This document shows, piece by piece, positions 56,991-64,000 of a stretch of DNA of 64,000 nucleotides. Position 1 is the first letter of the stretch. Every line of letters starts with the position of its first letter. The position numbers and the translations under genes were made by a program. Origin of the DNA: Rhodoferax sp. (GTDB taxonomy: Bacteria > Pseudomonadota > Gammaproteobacteria > Burkholderiales > Burkholderiaceae_C); the NCBI RefSeq assembly GCF_018780565.1, contig NZ_JADMJN010000002.1, positions 1 to 64,000 on the forward strand. The letters are read 5' to 3'. The notes under the pieces were generated by a model that was given only the letters and a program-made list of their open reading frames with translations, made no database searches and was not told the DNA's origin.

Positions 56991-58023
56991 CAGGCGGCTC
57001 CCGGAGGGCTGTACACGTCGCGCAGCAAATCCTCCACCGGCTCCCAGCTGCCGGCCTCGGCAAAGGCCACGGCGGCGTCCACCTCGGACTGGGCTGCTGC
57101 CTCCAGCGCCAGGAACTCGGCCTCCGTGAGGCTGCCCTGCGCCTTGAGCCGCGCGCTGTAGGTGTGAATCGGCCCGCGGGTCTTCCAGGCCTCGACCTCC
57201 TTCTTGTCGCGGTACAGGTCCGGGTCGAACATGGAGTGGGCGCGAAAGCGGTAGGTTTGAAGTTCCACAAACATCGGTCTGCCATCGCTGCGCACCCGCT
57301 GTGCGGCGTACTGCACGGCCTCATGCACCGCCACCACATCCATGCCATCGACCTGCAGGGTTTCCATGCCATAGGAGGCCGCCTTCACGCACAGGTCGGT
57401 TTGCGATTCGGAGCGGGCCAGTGCCGTGCCCATGGCGTACAGGTTGTTTTCGCAGCAATACAGCACCGGCAGCCGCCACAGCGCGGCCAGGTTCATGGCC
57501 TCATGAAAGGCCCCCTCGGCCACGGCGCCTTCGCCAAAAAAACAGGCGCTGGCAGCGCATCGCCCGCTCATCTTGTCGGCCAGCGCAAGACCCGCGGCCA
57601 GAGGCAGGCCACCGCCCACAATCGCCTGCCCGCCAAAAAAACGGTGAGCCCGGTCGAACAGGTGCATGGAGCCGCCACGCCCGCGCGAGCAGCCCTCCTG
57701 CTTGCCAAACATCTCGGCCATGATGGCGCCCATGTCCAGCCCGCGCAGCAGGGCGTGGCCATGCTCACGGTAGGTGGCCACCACGTTGTCCTCGGCCTGC
57801 AATGCCCGCAGTGCGCCGCAGGCCACCGCCTCCTCCCCGATGTAGAGGTGCAAAAAGCCGCGAATCTTTTGCTGGCCATACAGCTCGGCCGCTTTTTCTT
57901 CCATGCGGCGAATACGCAGCATGTCGGACAGCATGCTCAAGGCAAAGGGCTTGTCCCACGGCACCGGCCCAGAAGGTGGCGCAGGTGGTGCGGACGCAGA
58001 TACCGCAGGGGCACGGGATGCAT

Positions 58024-58027
<4 letters not shown>
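56990..58027 (-). CDS. pdhA: 2-oxoacid dehydrogenase E1 alpha subunit
   Basis: Alpha chain of E1, 345 residues. Thiamine-diphosphate site: [20 protein letters not shown] and the metal-binding motif [20 protein letters not shown] ending in CCENN. The phosphorylation-loop region ([20 protein letters not shown]) is of the PDH/AcoA type. The ATG overlaps the stop of the acyl-CoA synthetase gene, so the complex is co-made with an acetyl-CoA-forming enzyme. Confidence 0.9.
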
Positions 58028-59816
<1,789 letters not shown>

Positions 59817-59817
<1 letters not shown>

Positions 59818-60269
59818 CAGCCTCTTTGCGTGATTTCCCGGTCTCTTGCGCCCGTTACGCCGGTCACCAGCGTAGCCAGCTCGCGGGTCAGCAGCACCAG
59901 CAGATCCTCCATGGTGACAATGCCCACCAGCCGCCCCTGCTCGTCGGCAATGGCAAGACGGCGCAAGCGGTGCGCGTTCATCAGCTGCACGGCATCCATC
60001 GCGTCCATGTCGGGCCGGGCCAGCACCAGGTTCACCGACATGATGTCGCCCGCGGTGAACACCTCGGGGTCCAGGCCCTCGGCCATCAGGCCCAGCACCA
60101 GATCGCGGTCCGTGACAATGCCGATGGGGCGACTCTTCTCCTGGGCGTCCACCACCACCAGCGCGCCAATGTGGTGCTTGCGCATGACCTGGGCTACCAC
60201 CAGCGCGGGTGTATCGGGCTCCACCACGGCCACCACCGCCGTGGCAAAGTCCTTCAGTTGTGTGGCCAT
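59817..60269 (-). CDS. Tandem CBS-domain protein
   Basis: 150 residues from ATG 60269 made of two CBS domains ([20 protein letters not shown] with [27 protein letters not shown] with [20 protein letters not shown]). Such pairs bind adenine nucleotides and sense energy charge. It could gate the adjacent acyl-CoA synthetase or dehydrogenase. 29 bp after the BON gene, in the same operon. Confidence 0.9.
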
Positions 60270-60298
60270 GGCTGTTCTCCCTGCGAATCCAAATCGGT

Positions 60299-60952
60299 TT
60301 AACCTTCGATCGTCAGCTCGTTCTTCACGCGGCTCACCCCCGGTGCCGACCACGTGGCGCCTTCGGCGGCATTGCTTTCCGCCCAGGAATGGACCCGTCC
60401 CCGCAGAGTGGCAACGCTGCCATCCATCAGGATTTCGATGCGCTTGGCTTCGCGCACGGCCTGGCGAATCAGTGCGTCCTGGATGCGATTGCTGACATTG
60501 GCCGGAATCGGCAAGGCCTTGAGCCGGATGTTGTCTGTAATGCCCAGCACTCCTTTGAGCGGGCGGATCATGCGCTCCACAGCGCGGCGCTGCTGGTTCG
60601 TGTCCAACTCGCCCGCCAGAGTCACCCAACCTTTCTCCACGGTCACCTTGATCCGATCCGGCGGCACTACCGTGCTCCAGCTCAGTGCGTGCTCCACCGC
60701 AAGCGCAATTTCGGTATCGCTGCGTTGGTGAATGCCCAACGGAATCACATCAAGCTCAAGTGCGACGGCCTTAACGCCACTGACCCGCTCCGCAGCGCGT
60801 TTGGCGGCCACTTTTTGGGCGTAGGAATCCAGGTGCCCGGTCAGGGTCACCACACTTTCGCTGACGGCCACGCCCACCCGGGCTTCCGGTACCAGCGGGT
60901 CCCATGCCAACTCGGCCAGCACATCGCGCTTGAGGTCTGAATCTGTTTTCAT
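60299..60952 (-). CDS. Triple BON-domain protein (OsmY-like)
   Basis: 217 residues from ATG 60952 (AGGAGC upstream), three BON domains (about 4-70, 76-145, 150-217), each with the V-x-L-x-G strand: [42 protein letters not shown]. No signal peptide, unlike OsmY, so probably cytosolic or membrane-peripheral. First gene of the operon ending at the ACP gene. An FNR-like box lies 67 bp upstream. Confidence 0.9.
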   Translation of the reverse strand: MKTDSDLKRDVLAELAWDPLVPEARVGVAVSESVVTLTGHLDSYAQKVAAKRAAERVSGVKAVALELDVIPLGIHQRSDTEIALAVEHALSWSTVVPPDRIKVTVEKGWVTLAGELDTNQQRRAVERMIRPLKGVLGITDNIRLKALPIPANVSNRIQDALIRQAVREAKRIEILMDGSVATLRGRVHSWAESNAAEGATWSAPGVSRVKNELTIEG

Positions 60953-61019
60953 AGTTGCTCCTGACAAGTGAAAAAACTGATTTCTTTTTTCCAGAATAGA
61001 CCGGCGGATTGCTCCAGCC

Positions 61020-61033
61020 TTGAGAAAAGTCAA
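61020..61033. promoter_or_regulatory. FNR-like box before BON-CBS-PDH operon
   Basis: TTGAGAAAAGTCAA (TTGA-N6-TCAA), 67 bp upstream of the first gene of the seven-gene operon. Confidence 0.62.
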
Positions 61034-61242
61034 GAGAGCCGGCAGTCTGCGCGGCGCGTTTGTCGTGGAGATGGTGTAGGGAAATGCTTTTGAAAAATAC
61101 CTGAATCCCGGTAGTCAATTTCGGCACATCCGAGTATTTGTCGGCAGCCCATCGTTCTTTACGCTTGGCTTGTACTTTTTCAAATGGTCCCCATCAAACA
61201 GGGGCTGGTTTTCAATCCATCCGACACTGGCAAGGAAGAGCA

Positions 61243-61659
61243 ATGTTGACTAAATTTGAGCGCACGATGTCCGACGTGGGCGCTGTGCCAACGCACCATG
61301 CAGCACTGAAACTGGACGCGCATGGACGCATCACGGAGGCGAACCCTGCTGCGAGCGAGCTGCTCGGCTGCGCCTGTGGCGAACTAGCGGGGCAAGCGGT
61401 GTCTGCGGTCATTGCGGGCCTGCCGCTTTCCCCCACCACCCCTGGCTACAACATGGCCTACGCCGTGTTTCACGCAGCCGATGGCGCCTGGGTCCGCAGG
61501 ACCGCCCGCTTGCCGGATGGGCAACGGATTCCCATTGAGACGGCCTTCTCTGTGAGAGAGGTGGAGGGTCAACGCCCCATCACATTGAGCTTGCGGGCAC
61601 AGCGGCACAACGTGGTCGAACTCGCATTCGCTCCACTGGCGTCGGCTCCCTGCCTCTGA
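61243..61659 (+). CDS. PAS-domain protein
   Basis: 138 residues from ATG 61243 (GGAAGAG upstream), a single PAS fold (ALKLDAHGRITEANPAASEL; LPDGQRIPIETAFSVREVEG) without an output domain. Three Cys occur (two in LLGCACGEL, one near the C-terminus). It precedes the Crp/Fnr gene by 52 bp on the same strand, so it may be a sensory partner of that regulator. Confidence 0.8.
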   Translation: MLTKFERTMSDVGAVPTHHAALKLDAHGRITEANPAASELLGCACGELAGQAVSAVIAGLPLSPTTPGYNMAYAVFHAADGAWVRRTARLPDGQRIPIETAFSVREVEGQRPITLSLRAQRHNVVELAFAPLASAPCL

Positions 61660-61711
61660 TGCTGAATCCCACTCAAAACCAATACCCACTTGAAACAACC
61701 TGGAGAACAAG

Positions 61712-62563
61712 ATGACCGCGCCTTTCAATCCACAGCAGCTTCACGCTACAGACGCTTCCCTTGGACGCGAACCCATCCGCATAGAGCGTTACGACACCCG
61801 CAGCCGCGACCTTCGGGCGCTGACCCCCGGGGCCTCCGGCACATTGGGGGCGCCCGTTCCACGGGGTCGCCGGGCGCGTTCGTTCTGGCGCGAGTCGCTG
61901 ACCCTGATGGAGCAGTATGTGGAGTTTGGAAGGCGCAAGGTGCGCACCGATGACCAGATCTACCAATGCGGTGAGACCTTCGAGACGCTGTACCTGATCA
62001 GCTCAGGGCTGTTCAAGATCGTGAACCTGGCGCCCGATGGACGCGAGCAGCCGGCCGGGCTGTTCTTCAAAGGCGACTGGCTCGGATTTGATGGCATCCC
62101 TTCCGGGCGTTATGGCTGCTCTGCGATTGCCCTGGACACCGGCGAGTTATGGACCATCCGCTACGACACCTTGTTGCAAGCCAGCGCCAAAGAGCCGCTG
62201 CTGATGCGCCTGGTGCTGGCCGCAGTCAGTGCCCAGTTGGCCCGCAACCGCGACGCGACCTTGTCTATGGGAACGCTCTCGGCTGACGCACGGGTTGCGG
62301 ACTTTCTGTTGCAGTGGGCCAATTCCCTGGCCGAGCGCGGTATGCGCACCGATCAGATCAATGTGCACATGTCCCGTGCCGAAATCGGCAATTACCTGGG
62401 CTTGCGGCTGGAGTCTGTGAGCCGGGCGTTGTCGCGCCTGGCACGTTGTGGCGTCATCCATTTCAATGAGCGGGGTCGGCGTGACATCAGCATTCCCGAT
62501 CTCGATGCCCTGAGTGCGTTCATTCAAAGCAGCAACGATTCTGCCGCTTCCGGTTTGCACTGA
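61712..62563 (+). CDS. Crp/Fnr-family regulator, candidate island regulator
   Basis: 283 residues, about 40 longer than FNR because of an N-terminal extension. cNMP-type barrel (IYQCGETFETLYLISSGLFK; GLFFKGDWLGFDGI), a long dimer helix, and a helix-turn-helix MSRAEIGNYLGLRLESVSRA. Glu, Ser and Arg in ESVSR stand where FNR reads TTGAT. The N-terminal Cys cluster that holds the Fe-S centre in FNR is missing, so direct oxygen sensing as in FNR is unlikely and a DNR-like or ligand-based mode is possible. It probably reads the TTGA/C-N6-T/GCAA dyads of the island. Confidence 0.92.
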   Translation: MTAPFNPQQLHATDASLGREPIRIERYDTRSRDLRALTPGASGTLGAPVPRGRRARSFWRESLTLMEQYVEFGRRKVRTDDQIYQCGETFETLYLISSGLFKIVNLAPDGREQPAGLFFKGDWLGFDGIPSGRYGCSAIALDTGELWTIRYDTLLQASAKEPLLMRLVLAAVSAQLARNRDATLSMGTLSADARVADFLLQWANSLAERGMRTDQINVHMSRAEIGNYLGLRLESVSRALSRLARCGVIHFNERGRRDISIPDLDALSAFIQSSNDSAASGLH

Positions 62564-62589
62564 GCGCCCTGGCCTGCTTGAGCGGCGGG

Positions 62590-64000
62590 CTAGAACGCGT
62601 CTCTCGCTTCACTGGTCAGTACATCGCTGGTCGGCGGGCGCTTGGGTACGCTGGCAATCATGCAATCGGTGGTCAGGATCAGGCTGGCGATGGACCCCGC
62701 GTTTTGCAGCGCCAGGCGTGTCACCTTGGCCGGGTCGATCACACCCATGGCCAGCAGGTCACCGTATTCCCGGGTCGCCGCGTTGTAGCCAAAGGCATGC
62801 TGCGTGGATTCATCCACACGGTGCACCACGATGGAAGGCTCGTCCGCGGCATTGATGACAATGCGCCGCAAGGGCTCTTCGAGTGCGCGAATGACGATCT
62901 TGACCCCTGAGTCCTGGTCCAGGGTGCTCAGTCGAAGATTCGCCAGCACCTTGCGCGCGCGCAGCAAAGCCACGCCGCCGCCGGGCACGATGCCTTCTTC
63001 CACGGCGGCGCGGGTGGCATGCAGCGCATCTTCCACCCGCAACTTGCGCTCCTTCAGTTCGGTTTCGGTGGCTGCACCCACCTTGACCAGGGCCACGCCG
63101 CCGGCCAGCTTGGCAAGTCGCTCGTCGAGCTGCTTGCGGTCGTATTCGCTGGTGCTGGACTCGCGCTCTTTGCGGATCAGGGCGACACGTGCCTCAATGG
63201 CGCTGCTGCTCCCTGCGCCGCCGATGAGGGTGGTGCTGTCCTTGTCCACCTCCACGCGCTTGGCGTGTCCCAGGTCTTCGAGCTTCACCTTGGTCAGTGT
63301 CATGCCCAGTTCCTCGGTGATCACGCTGCCGCCCGTCAGGGCAGCAATGTCCTGCAGCAGGGCACGGCGGCGGTCGCCAAAGCCGGGGGCCTTGACGGCG
63401 CAGGTCTTGATCACGCCGCGCACACTGTTGATCACCAGCGTGGCCAATGCATCGCTGTCAATATCTTCCGCCACGACCAACAGGGGGCTGCCGGACTTGG
63501 CCACCAGCTCCAGCAGTGGCACCAGATCGGCGATCGAGGACAGGCGCCGGTCGCACAAAAGAATGTGCACGTTCTCCAGCACCGCCGCGCCGCGCTCCAC
63601 GTTGTTCACGAAGTAGGGGGAGAGGTAGCCCCGGTCAAACTGCATGCCCTCCACCACCTCCAGTTCACTCACCATGCCGGAGCCGTCCTCAATGGACACA
63701 GCACCCTCCCGGCCGACCTTGTTCATGGCTTGCGAGATCAGGTCACCGATGGAGCGGTCATTGTTGGCCGAGATAGCCGCCACATGGGCAATCTCCTGCG
63801 GGGTGGCGCAGGGCTGTGCCATCTTCTTCAGCTCTGCCACCACCTGTTCGATGGCCTGGTCCATGCCGCGTTTGAGGTCCATGGGGTTCATGCCGGCCGC
63901 CAGGTATTTGAGCCCCTCGTTGATCATGCTGTGGGCCAGCACGGTGGCAGTGGTGGTTCCGTCGCCAGCCATCTCGCTGGTGCGGGCCGACACCTCGCGC
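62590..64000 (-). CDS. groL: Chaperonin GroEL, second-type copy (5' end outside window)
   Basis: 60-kDa chaperonin. About 470 residues are visible; the N-terminal 80 or so lie beyond the right edge. The frame is still open at 64000 ([20 protein letters not shown]). ATP site [15 protein letters not shown], family signature [16 protein letters not shown]. The C-terminus ends [13 protein letters not shown] in place of the usual Gly-Gly-Met repeat tail. That tail and the stress-island position suggest a specialised rather than housekeeping GroEL. Confidence 0.93.
   Translation of the reverse strand, partial: REVSARTSEMAGDGTTTATVLAHSMINEGLKYLAAGMNPMDLKRGMDQAIEQVVAELKKMAQPCATPQEIAHVAAISANNDRSIGDLISQAMNKVGREGAVSIEDGSGMVSELEVVEGMQFDRGYLSPYFVNNVERGAAVLENVHILLCDRRLSSIADLVPLLELVAKSGSPLLVVAEDIDSDALATLVINSVRGVIKTCAVKAPGFGDRRRALLQDIAALTGGSVITEELGMTLTKVKLEDLGHAKRVEVDKDSTTLIGGAGSSSAIEARVALIRKERESSTSEYDRKQLDERLAKLAGGVALVKVGAATETELKERKLRVEDALHATRAAVEEGIVPGGGVALLRARKVLANLRLSTLDQDSGVKIVIRALEEPLRRIVINAADEPSIVVHRVDESTQHAFGYNAATREYGDLLAMGVIDPAKVTRLALQNAGSIASLILTTDCMIASVPKRPPTSDVLTSEARDAF

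Overview
The window is a contiguous piece of a betaproteobacterial chromosome, most likely order Burkholderiales, family Comamonadaceae (Rhodoferax/Polaromonas-like). This rests on the origin layout gyrB-dnaN-dnaA / rpmH-rnpA-yidD-yidC-mnmE, the overlapping kdsD-kdsC-lptC genes, a PEP-CTERM protein, a class II ribonucleotide reductase and high-GC coding. It is an inference from gene content, not from a search. I saw no rRNA, tRNA, CRISPR array or intact transposase.

Layout. (1) 1-2190: a decayed accessory patch beside gyrB. It holds an unknown membrane protein, a gene with a strong ribosome binding site but an in-frame TAG as codon 7, a head-on junction with remnants of two minus-strand genes, and a 21-bp tandem repeat resembling an insertion-sequence end. 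(2) 2193-11844: the replication-origin block, with oriC between dnaA and rpmH. (3) 11.9-19.4 kb: housekeeping genes: a cNMP-domain protein, apt, a Kef-type K+/H+ antiporter, kdsD-kdsC-lptC, an SDR protein whose catalytic Tyr is Asn, and a glycine-rich RRM protein. (4) 19.78-21.77 kb: a compact bufA-bufB-bufC (DUF2282-DUF692-DUF2063) bufferin operon, predicted to make a copper-binding modified peptide. (5) 22.0-30.8 kb: a catabolic island: GntR/FCD regulator, TRAP transporter, hydroxyacid dehydrogenase, RraA-like aldolase, PfkB sugar kinase, royal-jelly/Yellow-type beta-propeller, SDR and a dihydroxyacetophenone-dioxygenase-like cupin. (6) 30.9-32.2 kb: an ammonium transporter with a good sigma-54 promoter.

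(7) 32.3-64.0 kb: a large stress / low-oxygen island. It holds an accessory FtsH, a broken alcohol dehydrogenase, class II NrdJ, a hydrolase, BON proteins, UspA, Hsp20-Lon, a two-component pair, FadD, an operon BON-CBS-acyl-CoA synthetase-E1alpha-E1beta-E2-ACP, a PAS protein, a Crp/Fnr regulator and a second-type GroEL running off the right edge. FNR-like 14-bp dyads (TTGA/C-N6-T/GCAA) precede many of these transcription units, so the Crp/Fnr protein at 61.7 kb is a candidate master regulator. The content recalls the low-oxygen-activated (lxa) locus of Burkholderia.

Embedded in this island (41.86-49.04 kb) is the most novel-looking system: a divergent Fap-like functional-amyloid / secreted-fibre locus. 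It has a 708-residue Gly/Ala/Ser/Thr/Asn repeat protein, two small secreted proteins sharing its C-terminal Q-N-S-(G/L) motif, a C39 peptidase (FapD-like), a coiled-coil plus beta-barrel outer-membrane protein (FapF-like), and its own sigma-54 activator. A near-consensus -24/-12 promoter and paired direct repeats lie upstream of the fibre gene, and a 12-bp intercistronic stem-loop lies downstream of it.
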